DNA from: Flectonema sp. DT1601
Taxonomy: Eukaryota; Euglenozoa; Diplonemea; Diplonemida; Diplonemidae
Reading direction: 5' to 3'
Assembly (NCBI GenBank): GCA_964019425.1
Contig: OZ025788.1
Coordinates: 744,001 to 808,000, forward strand
DNA: 64,000 bases
This document shows positions 52,301 to 63,876 of this stretch, in pieces. The notes beneath the pieces were generated by a model, which worked only from the letters and a program-made list of their open reading frames with translations, made no database searches and was not told the origin of the DNA. Position numbers and translations under genes: made by a program. How positions within the stretch are numbered: position 1 is the stretch's first letter; the number at the start of each line of letters is the position of its first letter.

Positions 52301-53232
52301 CACTGACCAACCTGAACAGAATTACTATTTCGAGGACACGTCACTGGCATGCATTGCGTTATTGTTGAGACAAGACTCTGTGATGATAAGTCTTGTGGAG
52401 ATCCGCATTGGTACTTCCCAGTTTGAAATTGATATCCAGCTGACTGATCACATTGAATATCACAACTATTATCACTTAACACACTCAGGATAATATTTGA
52501 ATTAGGACACTGATCATTATTAGTAGGATAACCAACAACACCAACAATAGGAATGGTAACTACGGTGGTACAAATGTTTTCAGAGCAAGTCGCTGTTATT
52601 AAAGCTGCTGTCTGCGATGATGGACATGTCACAGAGTTTGGAAACACTCCACAACTATAACCTGGAGTCTCAGTTAATGCGCATGTCGGACTGTAGTCAC
52701 CAACTGCGATTGAAGAAGAACTACAATTCTCACCCAAAGGTCCAGGTGTCAGTGTTGTGATGGTCATTCCTAAAGGAGTTCCTAATAAACAATTTGATTG
52801 GCAACTAAGTGGAGGATCTACTGCACCAGAAGGGCAAGAACTACTACAAGGATGCTGTGAACAACTTGATAATTGCGGACAACTATACAAACCTGTCTCT
52901 CCATAAAAATGTGTTGAGACGGCAACAGCAGTACCGGAGTTGCTTCCGCAAGGGATTGGCGTCAGTGTTGCGTTTACTGGATTGTATGTGAAAACACCCC
53001 CAACTCCACAAGTTGCTGTCAACGAATTCTCATAACCTTCATCAGTGACAGTACAAACTCCATTATCAGCAACAATTTGTTGTGCGACACAGTTCACACC
53101 CGTCACGTTTATACTTCCTAAGGTCAAACCCGTAAATCTGTTGCTTCCAAGCATTATTGATAATGTATTAAATGCACATTGACTAGAGCATTCTACTAAC
53201 AATAAAACAACAACTGCCACTCGTAGTAACAT
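49356..53232 (-). CDS. Cys-rich modular type I membrane protein, 5 exons
   Basis: Exons 53232-51381, 51299-50979, 50813-50280, 50207-50022 and 49957-49356 sum to 3495 nt, that is 1164 residues, with the frame intact through all four joins. A signal peptide (LLRVAVVVLLLVECSS) is followed by about a dozen Cys-rich modules. Several follow the pattern ENxCxP...C...CGxVxC..GY...GxP...CPxxGG.F...C of about 58 residues, recalling sushi/CCP modules, with others carrying CC pairs. Then comes a Pro/Thr-rich stalk (TPRPPSGPRTPTPP), one TM (WVVILLACIIVVIIAAIVI) and a short acidic tail. It is expected at the cell surface as an adhesion or recognition protein. All introns are phase 1 and fall at module starts. 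Confidence 0.93.
49958..50021 (-). other. Intron 4 of the Cys-rich gene
   Basis: 64 nt, donor GTATGT, acceptor TTCACAAACAG, phase 1 (G/CT gives Ala). An earlier AG (TTGTTAG) would break the frame. Confidence 0.85.
50208..50279 (-). other. Intron 3 of the Cys-rich gene
   Basis: 72 nt, donor GTATGT, acceptor ATCCAAACAG, phase 1 (T/CA gives Ser). Confidence 0.88.
50814..50978 (-). other. Intron 2 of the Cys-rich gene
   Basis: 165 nt, donor GTATAC, acceptor a poly(A) run then CAG, phase 1 (G/AA gives Glu). The acceptor is unusual in being preceded by A rather than pyrimidines. Confidence 0.8.
51300..51380 (-). other. Intron 1 of the Cys-rich gene
   Basis: 81 nt, donor GTATGT, acceptor CCCAACTAG, phase 1 (C/AA gives Gln). 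Confidence 0.88.
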
Positions 53233-53477
53233 AACAGGTCAACAGGTCTTTGGTGACCATCTGTGGGATGGTACAAATAGTTTTATTGAAATCAATATAA
53301 AAATAAATAATAAATAACTCAAACAATCAATTACAATAATAAAAACTAAACGAAGGAACGTAACGTGGGTTGGAGATCTCCAATTCTCCTAACAGATTAT
53401 CTAAGCTAAGTGTACAGTGACAATGGTTTATTTATTTTATTTAACTCACTGTTGTTGATAATATGACTACACTATTT

Positions 53478-54473
53478 TTATTTACCAAACGCTTCTCCAT
53501 GATACGATTGCTGCTTTGTCAGGAGCTTCAACGCGGCGCGTGTCATTGTGAGTGCTCTATTTTGTTTGCTTTCAGAAGTTTTGATGATTTGTCTGGCAAT
53601 TGACTCTTTTTCACAGAGAGATGCAGACTTAGATATATAATGAATCTTTTCACCATTGCGGGTTGCATGACGAACCACAACCGCGTTCACCGCAATTCGA
53701 AGATTGAATTGAGAAATCATTAAATTGAACGCAGCCATCTGATCTTCACAAACATCATCTCGGCAAACAGACTCCCTAGAGGGTAGCTTTGTTAACTCCA
53801 ACTGACGTTTAAGAGAGCGAGACTTAGAAGGAAATCCCATCCATGTAATTAACACTCGAGTCATGAGGATGGTGTTTGCTTGACTTTCAAGTGTGTTTAC
53901 TTTAAAATATTGAACATCTTTATTTGTACAGGTTGAGACATATTTCTTTATTTGTGATAATAGCAAGTCACGATTACTACTACTGTTGTCGTTGAGAACG
54001 TGTATTAGAAGAGCAAGACCGCATTTTTGTAATTTTTCATCTACGTGTCCATTTGTTGATGATTTCAAGACATTTTTTATAATGTTTGACAACGCGATAT
54101 TGACATCTGGATACTGACTTCCGTAATCCCGGATTGCCAAAACAAGACAACACTCGGCATAGACTTGCCCTAACGTTACATCATGAAGAGCACTAAAGAA
54201 CTGCCTTTGCACAACCATATCTCCTATTTCAGAGAATCGGTGTGCAAGTTGAACATATTTTACTGCCGCTAAGTCGCTGCTTCCTTGGTACGTAAGCTCT
54301 TCAAGTTGCCGATATAAATAGTTTGCTTTATTATCTTGTGATGCTCCATTCCTAATATCTTCTGCTTGCAGTGCTGGAACAGGAAGTGTTATTTCTTCTA
54401 CTTTAATAGTTCTTCTTCCACAACTATCCCAGTCGCCAATCCCTCGCAACATCTCCCTCATCCAGTCTTTCAT
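53478..54473 (-). CDS. Helical protein of unknown function
   Basis: 331 residues, almost wholly alpha-helical by composition, with no signal peptide or TM. Leu/Ala-rich stretches (VYAECCLVLAIRDYG, LQKCGLALLIHVLN) could form HEAT/ARM-like or TPR-like helical hairpins, but no repeat is clear. Charged C-terminus (TRAALKLLTKQQSYHG). The acceptor-like TGATCCCAG ends 3 nt before the ATG; the frame could also be extended by an exon upstream. I do not recognise the family. Confidence 0.7.
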   Translation of the reverse strand: MKDWMREMLRGIGDWDSCGRRTIKVEEITLPVPALQAEDIRNGASQDNKANYLYRQLEELTYQGSSDLAAVKYVQLAHRFSEIGDMVVQRQFFSALHDVTLGQVYAECCLVLAIRDYGSQYPDVNIALSNIIKNVLKSSTNGHVDEKLQKCGLALLIHVLNDNSSSNRDLLLSQIKKYVSTCTNKDVQYFKVNTLESQANTILMTRVLITWMGFPSKSRSLKRQLELTKLPSRESVCRDDVCEDQMAAFNLMISQFNLRIAVNAVVVRHATRNGEKIHYISKSASLCEKESIARQIIKTSESKQNRALTMTRAALKLLTKQQSYHGEAFGK

Positions 54474-57400
54474 CAGCTGGGATCATAGTCGTACATTGTT
54501 AGGCTGGTGTTATAACATGAATTCTTATTTTTATGCACGTTTTGTCTCTCCTTACTTGAATATTACGCAGCAATTGTAATGTTATTTAAAGTTAAATTAG
54601 ATTTAAGAACAAATGCAGTACTTGATCTAAGTAAAAAAATAATTACACACAATAAAAATAAAATAAAAAAGAATCGGCAAACTTCACTTCTTACTTTCTA
54701 CTCACACTTTTATTTTGTTTTGTGCGCGAGTGGTCTAAAATGACCACTCATTTAAATCCTAATAAATGAATAGGTTAGTTACGTTGCCACAATTCTCTTT
54801 CTACCGAACAGTGGGTCTGTAGGTATTAAAAAAAAAAAAAAAAAAAAAAAAAAGAAAGAAAAGTTTTAAACCATGGGATAAAGAACAGGATAACTTAACT
54901 AGACACCTGAAAAGAAATGTTTGGAGTTTGCTGTGGTCTGGACTACCGCGGAAGTTGTACTAAAAACAATTCGATCTCGATAGGTAATATTCACTATACT
55001 ACTCAAGTATTAATTTGTTGCTCATCCAAGAAAGGCATCAAAGAACATGTTAGGAAACCAAAAAATGTTTAAATAAAAAACGAAGCTTCACGCTGCCCAT
55101 CACATTGAGGATGTTCACTACTTTTTTTGATGATACCTTAGGTGACCAGATCGATCAACTGCTGTGTATTTTTATTTTACTGCAGCAGTTGTTTCTCGTT
55201 TACAAAGAATGTGACAGAACAGAAACTCAAAAAAACAAAAAAAAAAAAATACATAAAAATATAAAAAACACTGAAACATAGCAGTCTGACTTAACAAATA
55301 ATAAAAGTCCAACCAATGAGTTGACAAACAACAAAGAAAAATATCAAATGGAAACGTCGTTGGGGTTTTGGTGGGATTTTTCCACCAAAATCAAGTGCAG
55401 CTTCCCAACAGAGAGTGAACATAACTTCGAGGCAGTCATGAACACACAATCCCTATAGGAAACGCAAATATGACCTGACTTTTTATCGCAACAGTGAAAT
55501 AGTTAGAATATGAGTTTATAGTTAGAAATGTTAGAATTGGAGATCTGGAAACATTCTTAGTCGGAAATGATGACCAGAAGGCATTCCACGGAGATACAAT
55601 ACGCTGTTGGGTAATAGATCCACCTGATTCACTCGCTTAGCATTTAGTACTATTATCGAAGCTAAGGAAGCTGAACTTTAGGAAAAGCTCACAAGGTAAC
55701 TAACCAACATAATAACCTGAAGAAAATAGTCCCTCAGGTCGGAAATTAGTTAGTGAGTCCAACAGCCACCGAATACCAGGTTAGGTAGAAACTCAAAGAG
55801 AAAGCTCTTCGAGGGATCTCCAATATTGCGGTAGCAGATTGAACTTAATCCCTAGAGGATTATTTTATTAGTTTTTCCACGAGACGTAATAGATCAAGAG
55901 ACGGAGCATAATCTGTGAACCTCAATGCTTCTGCCTCGTCCAGTGCACTAGCAGGAGAGAAAACTGAAGTAAAGAAAGAACTACATAAATAAGAATGAAA
56001 AATGAAATCGAATAAAATAAATGAATTGAGAGTATGCTTAAATACCGGGTTAGCGAGGGGGGTTTCCTGCTATTCCTTTTTTTTTTTTTTTTTTCCAAAA
56101 CAAAACCGCGATAGAAAGAACAGAAACTGCAAACAGCAGGGGAATTAATAAAAAAAATAAAAATAAAAAAACAAGAAACGAATGTAAAAACATTTACATC
56201 TGCGACCTGAAATATTTTCTCGATTTTTATTAAACTTAACATGGATAAATAAAGAAGTAGAATAACGGGAACAAAGAGACAGTAACACACCACAACCCTC
56301 CTGATGTCCAAATTAAGAAAATCCGACAAAGGAATACTGTAATTATAACAAATCAAATATACACAAGAGTATTTGACTTGGTATAAAATTGCGCGCGTGC
56401 AGAGTACCAAAACTGAAAGATTGGTCTTCGCAAAACTACGAAGATAATCAACTGACATCTGAGGACAACAACTCACTAAGTACATAACACAGTAGCGAAG
56501 GAATGAATAACACAACATTGTCAGAAAATATAAAATAGAATTGAAGTTCAGTCAGTTGGACTGCTTTGCGATGACAAGGAAAGTAAGTTACCGAGCTAAA
56601 ACCAAAAAAAAGAAACAGGGGAAGAGTAAAACATCAAAATACTTGCAGTTGCTAATCAAAGAAAAGGTACATTAAATGATACGATAATTCGCTGACCACA
56701 AACTATCGGGTTGAGCAATCCATGCTCTGTAGTCCGTGTCGGGGAGTAAACTTGATACCGATATAAAATATGGGAATGGGTAAAGTTGTACCTGAATAGC
56801 TAAATCCATGGCATAATTCAAAACACCGGCCTTCAATTCTCCAAGCAATAAACTGATAATTTCTGAATCCAGTTATTACTTTATTTTGCTTAATTAACAA
56901 AAACCCATCGGGATAGTTAGTTTGTTATTAAGTAAAGAGTTGCTGCATACCACAACACATTGTCGCTGCCCTCGCTATGAAACATTAGAGCAATAGAAAA
57001 ATATTAAAAAACATGCAACCCAATTACGTAGCACATACTATCAACCTATTAGGACACTTACAGCAATCCAGTCTGTAGTGTTAGTAGTTATATAATCCAA
57101 CGTTAATGTTTTTAATGAGTGCTAGGTAACTCACAGTAACAGAGGATCCCAATCCGTAGCCATATCCGAAGATACAGCAGTGTTCAAAACATGGGAAAAA
57201 TAAATTTCAGAAAAAAAACAAAAGGAGTGATTCATAAAATAAGAGAGTTCCAGAAGAACAGATCTTTCGGCTTCGTTTTGTAAGAAGACAGAAAGAAGTA
57301 TTATTCACTTAATCGAGTGTCGAAGTGCAAAGAGAACCAATCCATACAATGGAAGAACAGTCGCATCCGTCACAGGTGGTGTAGTCAAAAAATCCAACAA

Positions 57401-59632
57401 ACTGATGCATGTGAGGAGTAGTCACTTCAAGTGCACCTTTGGGGAAATCTATCTTACTTCTCGTAACTACGAGACTATAAATATTTATAGTATTCGTAGA
57501 TTAATAGTAATTTGATGAAAAGGAAAAATTTTTCATGGGCGTCTTCTAAACAGTTAAGCAAAGAATCTCAGTCTTCTATATCTCAACAACCCACTCACAT
57601 CAGATGGGTGAGTGTGTCACAACATGGAAGGATATGATCACTAGCCAAATACGATTAGTTTTTATAAGATAGAAACAAGAAAAAAGAAAAACTCAGGAAA
57701 GACCATTCCAAATCCTTAAACTACCCAGGTGGAAGTTATATGCGAAAGCAAAAACAACCAAACCAGCAAACCAGCAAAAAAAAAGAAAATCGCAATATGG
57801 GATTACCAAGATTCAAATCATGTTTCAACTCACACTTTTTATGACTAAGTTAGCCTTCTTTTCACCCAAGCAATTCAACTTCCACACTACACAATGTCAA
57901 CGTCCCACTTCTATGATTTCTGGCCCATGCCAGAGATCACTATTTCATTGGCTTCCATTGGTGCGAAGGGAATATTTAAAAATTCATTCGAAGATGTTGA
58001 GGACTGTGTTTTGCCGTGGTAGTTCTAACGTTACAGCATCATAGGGGACGTCAGCCGTTATATGTCAATGAGAGTCAACGGTTTAAGACTGAGGGGGGAA
58101 CTTGAATTGCCATTCTCAAGGTAGAGTTGAAAAGAAAGTACTCTCACTGTCTGGACGAGTTAGCACAAAAAGATATTATAATTTATTACTCTTTTTTTAA
58201 TTTTTTTTTTTTTTAGAAACAGACCGAGCAATGCATGCGAAAGAGCCTCTTCGATCGAATTCGTACCATTTTTTTTTTTTTTTTTTTTGAAAATTGGCGA
58301 GAAAATTGGTCGCAAAAAAGAATAGTAAAATGATGTTGACCTACTGTTGTAGTAATCGCATACTGTTCGGGGAAGAATTGTTGCCCAATCAAGTCTCACC
58401 CTAGAGATGGTTGTGTGTCAGTGTTAGTTCAGTTCTTATTAAATAAAATGCAACAATTGTTACAAAAAGATAATTTAATTTTTTTTCTATAGAAAAGGGT
58501 AGTCAAACTTCTGGAGAAGTTCACGGAAGAAAAGAAAAGAAAAAAAAGGAAAGGAAAAAAAAACAGAAATAGAAAATGGGGTAACGAGAAGAAGTTTTTT
58601 TTTGTTGCTGTTGCTGTTATCAATTTACAACAGATCGGAAGACGACAACAAAAAAAAAAGAGTTTGAAATTCTGTTTTTTTATGAATCTGAAATTCTCAA
58701 GCAACAACACACAATTTTCATTTCTTTTTCGAATAAAGCAATACCTACTTATAAATACAATCAGAACTATCTCTATATCATTTTCTAGTATGAAAATATC
58801 GTTGTTGAGAAGAAGATTAAAAAACAGAAATAATCCTCAAATATCCACGATAGGGAATACTTCCCAATTCGTAAATGTGCAACCCAATGACGTTCTCAGT
58901 GTTAGTTAGTTAGTTAGTGCAACAAAGGGAACAGCGAGTGAGTGTTTTAAAAAAAAAAAAAAAAAAAAGTGTTTCAATTTCCAGTTAGTAACCGTACGTT
59001 GACGAAAAACAAGGAGTAATGTGAGTAAAAAGCACACAGACATTACCCTACTTTGAAGCACTTTATTTAAGGTAGAAAATGACCTCTGTCCAACACCAAC
59101 TTGCAATCCAAAAGTACAATAAGAATAAAGAGTCTTTTTCGTTTTTTTGGTTCACAGTGAGAATTGAAACAGATGTCCCGAAAAACAACTTTGAAGAGAG
59201 AGAAAAAAAAAAAAGAAATGAACGAACGAAACAATGTCGCTCTTTTTTGCAAAGCGTGTAGCAATTTCGAAGTTAATAACTGAGAAATGTGCACACAAGG
59301 TTAGTCAGCAGTCCCCTTTCACCTCTTCGTAACTACAAAATACCGAGAGCATAATAAATACTTAGAGAGGAAGGAAAACTGCTAACAAACCACCCAACTG
59401 CTAGAAGTTAGGAATTTCTATGGTTTCAATTTGAAGTTAATTAACAACAGGAACAACACTTCAGTTGATTTTAATAAGCAACAGAGCCTTAAAATGAAAA
59501 AACAAAAAGAAACAAAAAAAACAGAATGATAAAAAATTATCTCCGTGACACCAAACTTATGGAAACTGATCAAAAGAGGGAGAATGAAAAAAACTGCTTA
59601 AGAGAGAACGTCTCCCATCATTAGCAGCCGTA
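54474..59632. other. 5.1-kb gene-free region
   Basis: No convincing gene on either strand. The longest frame (55922-56518, minus) is Phe/Leu/Ser/Cys-rich as expected of A-rich complementary DNA. Long poly(A)/(T) tracts occur near 54829-54852, 56080-56095, 58270-58289 and 58951-58968. Includes the dispersed repeat copy at 57115-57154. It matches the other gene-free block (9834-14977) in size, but I found no shared long sequence. Confidence 0.6.
57115..57154. repeat. Dispersed 40-bp repeat, copy 2
   Basis: ATGAGTGC followed by TAGGTAACTCACAG and AACAGAGGATCCCAATC; matches 142-180 at about 33 positions. Confidence 0.4.
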
Positions 59633-61981
59633 CTAAAATATGAATTCCTCCACATTAAGATTCGGCTTAGAGTGAGAGTCGTTTACTAAATTGATTTGCA
59701 CGGGCAGTTTATCAAACGACGGAGTTTTTGGTGACTTACCCGGTCTTCGGACAGTGCAAGTGAAGAGACCAGTTGATTTTTTAAAGGTGTGCTTTTTTGG
59801 ATTCGTCGCAAGCCGACTAAAAGAGGGAAGACTCTGGTACGAAGGCGAGTCAAAATGTGAAACATTAGTCACAGGAACACTCTCCCCACAATCAAATACA
59901 TCCGAAGATGGTTGCCTTTGGAAGATATTTTGTTTTTCTTGGAATCTTTTTGGAAATTCAGCTTCTCTTTCTTCTGGAGAAACTGGTGGAGATATCACAA
60001 AATTCCTTTGAGGTGAAGACATCTTGACACTGCTATCAAATGTAGTGCAATAGTCTACTGATGATTGAGATTTCTCATTATGTTGCTTCCGTTGATGATC
60101 GTCCAAACGATCTTCTGCGTACCTCAGAACGTCGTCACAATAACAGATGAAGTCGTCATCTTCAAAGATATCAACAATGTCGTTATTCTTACCTATCCGA
60201 CTGAGCCGAGAGAAGTGAAGAGATCGAAAGTTACACATCGACCTGAAAGCATCCAGTTCGATTCCTATCCGCTGAATCGTTTCATCATAGATTTCTGGTC
60301 TTTGGGTAAGAGAACCTTGTTTTTTGAGTTTCCCAGAGCGAAGTCGTTGTAGTTTTTGCTGAGAATGTCTTTTTTCATCAATCGCTGTTGCGGTTTCAAT
60401 TAGTTCTGTTATTCGATGGTGAAATAGTTTCTCTGACTTCTTCAAACGAGAATGTGATCGTGTCTGTCTTACAGAATCACGTAGTTCAAGAAACTGACAC
60501 TTTTTGATTAAGAATGTATTCTCCTCCTCCATGATGATGCTAACGCGATTTTGAGACTCCAATGTGGTCAACGATACGTTCATAGAAGACAATTGTGTCT
60601 GAGTATGAGATACCGAGTCTACATTAAAGGGTTCTAATGAAAAATGCGTAAAATTGGTTTGAGCGCGAGATTGCTGAGTTGAATTGTGTGTTGTTTTTGT
60701 TTGACTTTCTGACGTCGTAGTTTCCGTAATACTGTTTTCATATGGAAGGAGACCCCCAAAGTTGTGAAATACTTTTCCGTCTTCACTCCTTTGATTTAAA
60801 GGTTTCTTATAATTAACATGGCTACCTTCGTGGTATTGATTGATTTTATTATGACTGAGACTTCTTTCTAAATAAGAAATATTTTGATATTCTTGAAAGT
60901 AATCCATTTGATCAACTTCAACTCGAAGCCGACAAGAGTGCTCCTGCGCTTCAAGAAGTGGAATAAAAGATTCCTCATTAGGTTGCTTTAATGGATTAGA
61001 GTGTTTTATAATTGGATTGATATCAACAGGTGTTGGGGGTGGAGGTGATGCAAAAGTTTGCTTATGAACAGTACTTGAATTTTCAATAGTTGGAAATGAT
61101 TTAGAGCTACTGTACGCTCGATTTACCATTCTCTGTTGCCGTTGCTGCTGCTGCTGTTGCTGCGCATGTCGAAGTTTGTTTCTCTCTCCAGGTTTTGGAA
61201 CGTTGTCTTCTATCCCAAAAATCCCGTCAAGAAACTTTTCATTTCGATGTTCCCGTTCTTCCGTTAAGTTTTCTATAAAAAATTCATCATCATCTTGTCT
61301 AAATATTCTAATTAAGTCGACTATGTACCTCAAATCAACAAACTTTGCATATCCATGACAGTGATATGGAGTCTCAAATACTAAGTCAGGTATGTCTACC
61401 GGAACATGCAACCGAACTTGTAATTGTGGATCGCTATCAGGATCGTCTTCAGTACAAACCATCTTTAACCAGATTCCGGTAATGTTTTTAATTTCAACTC
61501 TCCTTTGAACTATTTCAGATACACGCATCTGAGTCACATCCATTATATATAAAAAACCATCTTTTGTAATACAGATTTGTCTTTTTGACCTGCTGTTGCC
61601 GCTGCTGTGTGAGAAGACCATTCCGAAGGTACCTACTATTGCTCCAGGTGGTGCGACTCTAATAGTTCGAAAGACTGGTATTCTCTCAATCAAATCAAGA
61701 GGTACTTGTTGTACAGCATCTGGTTTGGGCCAACATTTTTTACTGTCTTCCCTAACCACAAGAGAGTCCATTCTTTTGATGACTACTTGCATTCTAGAAC
61801 CTTCACCCAGAACGTCTACCACATAGCAGCGATACCACCTGCCATCGGGACCTTTGACCTGAATACTCTCCCCATATTTTGATTCTTTAAGTTCTAGTAG
61901 TTCACCCTTAATCATCTTCCGTAGATTTAGTACGACAGACGGTGATAATATGGTTCCTATGATTTTTTTTAGGGTCCCCAT
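59633..61981 (-). CDS. Large protein with PH/TH1-like domain and disordered tail
   Basis: 782 residues. Residues 25-100 form a small beta-rich module (GPDGRWYRCYVVDVLGEG, Tudor/SH3-like in look). Residues about 130-230 resemble a PH-like or myosin TH1-like fold: KRQICITKDGFLYIMD, RRVEIKNITGIW, then a DLVFETPYHCHGYAKF strand and a final helix YIVDLIRIF. Near residue 272 there is a Gln run, followed by about 350 Ser/Gln/Asn-rich residues with helices near 500-620. No TM or signal peptide. Possible lipid- or membrane-binding scaffold; the fold call is inference. The acceptor TTTTTTTTACTCCCAACAG lies 14 nt before the ATG, an excellent trans-splice-type signal. Confidence 0.65.
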   Translation of the reverse strand: MGTLKKIIGTILSPSVVLNLRKMIKGELLELKESKYGESIQVKGPDGRWYRCYVVDVLGEGSRMQVVIKRMDSLVVREDSKKCWPKPDAVQQVPLDLIERIPVFRTIRVAPPGAIVGTFGMVFSHSSGNSRSKRQICITKDGFLYIMDVTQMRVSEIVQRRVEIKNITGIWLKMVCTEDDPDSDPQLQVRLHVPVDIPDLVFETPYHCHGYAKFVDLRYIVDLIRIFRQDDDEFFIENLTEEREHRNEKFLDGIFGIEDNVPKPGERNKLRHAQQQQQQQRQQRMVNRAYSSSKSFPTIENSSTVHKQTFASPPPPTPVDINPIIKHSNPLKQPNEESFIPLLEAQEHSCRLRVEVDQMDYFQEYQNISYLERSLSHNKINQYHEGSHVNYKKPLNQRSEDGKVFHNFGGLLPYENSITETTTSESQTKTTHNSTQQSRAQTNFTHFSLEPFNVDSVSHTQTQLSSMNVSLTTLESQNRVSIIMEEENTFLIKKCQFLELRDSVRQTRSHSRLKKSEKLFHHRITELIETATAIDEKRHSQQKLQRLRSGKLKKQGSLTQRPEIYDETIQRIGIELDAFRSMCNFRSLHFSRLSRIGKNNDIVDIFEDDDFICYCDDVLRYAEDRLDDHQRKQHNEKSQSSVDYCTTFDSSVKMSSPQRNFVISPPVSPEEREAEFPKRFQEKQNIFQRQPSSDVFDCGESVPVTNVSHFDSPSYQSLPSFSRLATNPKKHTFKKSTGLFTCTVRRPGKSPKTPSFDKLPVQINLVNDSHSKPNLNVEEFIF

Positions 61982-62135
61982 ATTGGTGGAATTCTGTTGG
62001 GAGTAAAAAAAATGATAATATTAATAATACCGAGAGAGTTCTCATAAATATGTTTTCTGTGACTGATGCACATCAGAGCAAGAATATTGAGATTTATGGA
62101 TAAAGTTTTATAAAAATCAGACAATAATAATGTCG

Positions 62136-63515
62136 TCATCTCCCTTCACCCCAGCTCATCATGATCCGAACTCTCCATCTCCAAAATAATAAACATTCTC
62201 GTATGACGTGGGCTGGGCTTTGGAACATTTCTTTCCAGGCTGAAAAAACATTTCTTTGCAAGGTAGCTAACAGGACTGCATCATTTCTGACATTTTCTAA
62301 GTGCAATAGAACTGAAGGGACATTGTCCTCTCGTATTAGAATAGAAAATGCCGTCCAATTTGCCCAACCCTGCAGTGGAAGAACAGACGCATCATTTGCT
62401 ATCACGGGAATGCATCCGCCTGCCATTGCTTTTAGCAGAAAGCTTGAGTGTATAGCAAACGAAGATCCTCTTGTGACCAGACAAAAAATAGCTTTTTGAA
62501 CATCACCGCCTTTACCTACGAGAACTGATTGTTCTTTTGCAAGTTCTCTAAAAGCAGATATTCTCTTTGATTGAATTAGTAATAAATAATCTCTTCTTGA
62601 ACTGTTGGTGAATTCAGAAGTAGAATTAACAGTATTTAGTAACTGAGGTATCAAAGGAATGGACGTGTCAAACCAGTCGACGAAGTGAGACGCTTCAAAG
62701 TTTGATCTCATTAGCATCATAAAACTCGGATCAAAGTAAAGTTTTTCACGAGTCATTAGCGTATCAGAAACCTCCCAAGCCATGTGTGCGAGACCAATAT
62801 AACTTGTTGCTAATATTCTTTGTGAAAGCCATCCATGTGGAGACAGCATTGGTAGTAATTTCTGAAGAGATTTGCTAGCTAATTGTCCAATCCAATTAGT
62901 GTTGTCCCAACCTGAGAAGTCGAGTAGTGGAAGAAGAACACAGCAGTCGTCAACCGATTGCGACACAAATGGTTTTATAATATCAAAATCAAAACTTTTT
63001 ATTACAGATTCATAATGCTGACTTCGAACTGTTTTTTCAGTTCTTAATTTCTGAAATCGAATTGGTTTTGCGAGGGTACTTTTCATTATTTTAAAATTAT
63101 TTTCACAACCAGCCTTTAGAAGCATACATTTCTCTCTGTGAACTCCAGAACAAATAACTCTAAAGGGGATAGGTCTCCTTTTAGAAATAGAAACAGCCCC
63201 ATTCAAGGCTACTACTGGCTGCTGCTCTTCAAATGACGAAAGGGCTGCAGAATGTGATAAAACAGAACGGATCCCAGAAGTTAATACACTTCCATACGGT
63301 GATAAGTCAGGCCTTACATGTTTTGCCGTGTTTTCATACCTACATATATCCCACCACGCACTAGCTTGTCGTACGGGTTCGTGTTTGCTACGGGTTCGTT
63401 CTTTACTTGATTTCCCTTCAGCACTCCCAGTACCGATCTCGTAATTCCATCCTACTAATAACTGAAGACAAATTACTACCAACAGACAACCTCCCAATTG
63501 AATCCTCGTCAGCAT
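62136..63515 (-). CDS. Exostosin-like glycosyltransferase (GT47 type)
   Basis: 459 residues: a signal anchor at 8-24 (GGCLLVVICLQLLVGW) giving type II topology, a basic stem, and an exostosin domain. The diagnostic stretch is RGSSFAIHSSFLLKAMAGGC (about residues 347-366) followed by IPVIANDASVLPLQGWANW, which matches the exostosin pattern of Ser, Gly-Cys-Ile-Pro-Val-Ile and a late Trp. Family members transfer sugars from UDP-sugars in the Golgi (heparan sulfate polymerases in animals, wall glycans in plants). The N-terminal part (residues 85-330) is poorly conserved. Acceptor TTATTCTTACAG lies about 16 nt upstream of the ATG. Donor and acceptor sugars unknown. Confidence 0.85.
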   Translation of the reverse strand: MLTRIQLGGCLLVVICLQLLVGWNYEIGTGSAEGKSSKERTRSKHEPVRQASAWWDICRYENTAKHVRPDLSPYGSVLTSGIRSVLSHSAALSSFEEQQPVVALNGAVSISKRRPIPFRVICSGVHREKCMLLKAGCENNFKIMKSTLAKPIRFQKLRTEKTVRSQHYESVIKSFDFDIIKPFVSQSVDDCCVLLPLLDFSGWDNTNWIGQLASKSLQKLLPMLSPHGWLSQRILATSYIGLAHMAWEVSDTLMTREKLYFDPSFMMLMRSNFEASHFVDWFDTSIPLIPQLLNTVNSTSEFTNSSRRDYLLLIQSKRISAFRELAKEQSVLVGKGGDVQKAIFCLVTRGSSFAIHSSFLLKAMAGGCIPVIANDASVLPLQGWANWTAFSILIREDNVPSVLLHLENVRNDAVLLATLQRNVFSAWKEMFQSPAHVIRECLLFWRWRVRIMMSWGEGR

Positions 63516-63602
63516 TCATTACTCAGTGTGTCTGTAAGAATAATAGATATAATCTTTTGTCTTATCTGGTTGGGGAATTTCCCAATCTTAACGACAACAA
63601 GT

Positions 63603-63673
63603 GTCTTTGAATAGCAGAGCAAGACAGAACGCGATATGATTGTCGCAAAACCATCTTTGGTATGCCTTCATTT
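63603..63673 (+). repeat. Direct repeat, copy 1
   Basis: GTCTTTGAATAGCAGAGCAA... to CCTTCATTT. About 70 bp, repeated 274 bp downstream with a few changes. Confidence 0.85.
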
Positions 63674-63876
63674 ATCTACTGGAAAACTTCTCAAACACAT
63701 GGCGAAAGTCAAATCTTCACTCAAAACACACAGATATCGGTCTATAAGGGGGCGTCATGTTGGGTGCGAATATCACCCAAAAAAAAAAAAAATAAAAGAA
63801 AGCGCAATATGCTTGTTTATCATTTCATTTTAAAAAAGAGCTTTTCCGAACAATATGGATGGAAATCGGAATAGCA

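Noticed and set aside
55922-56518. 198-codon open frame on the minus strand
   Set aside because: Composition is Phe/Leu/Ser/Val/Cys-rich with a Lys run from a poly(T) tract, as expected of translated AT-rich spacer; no motif and no acceptor near the ATG.
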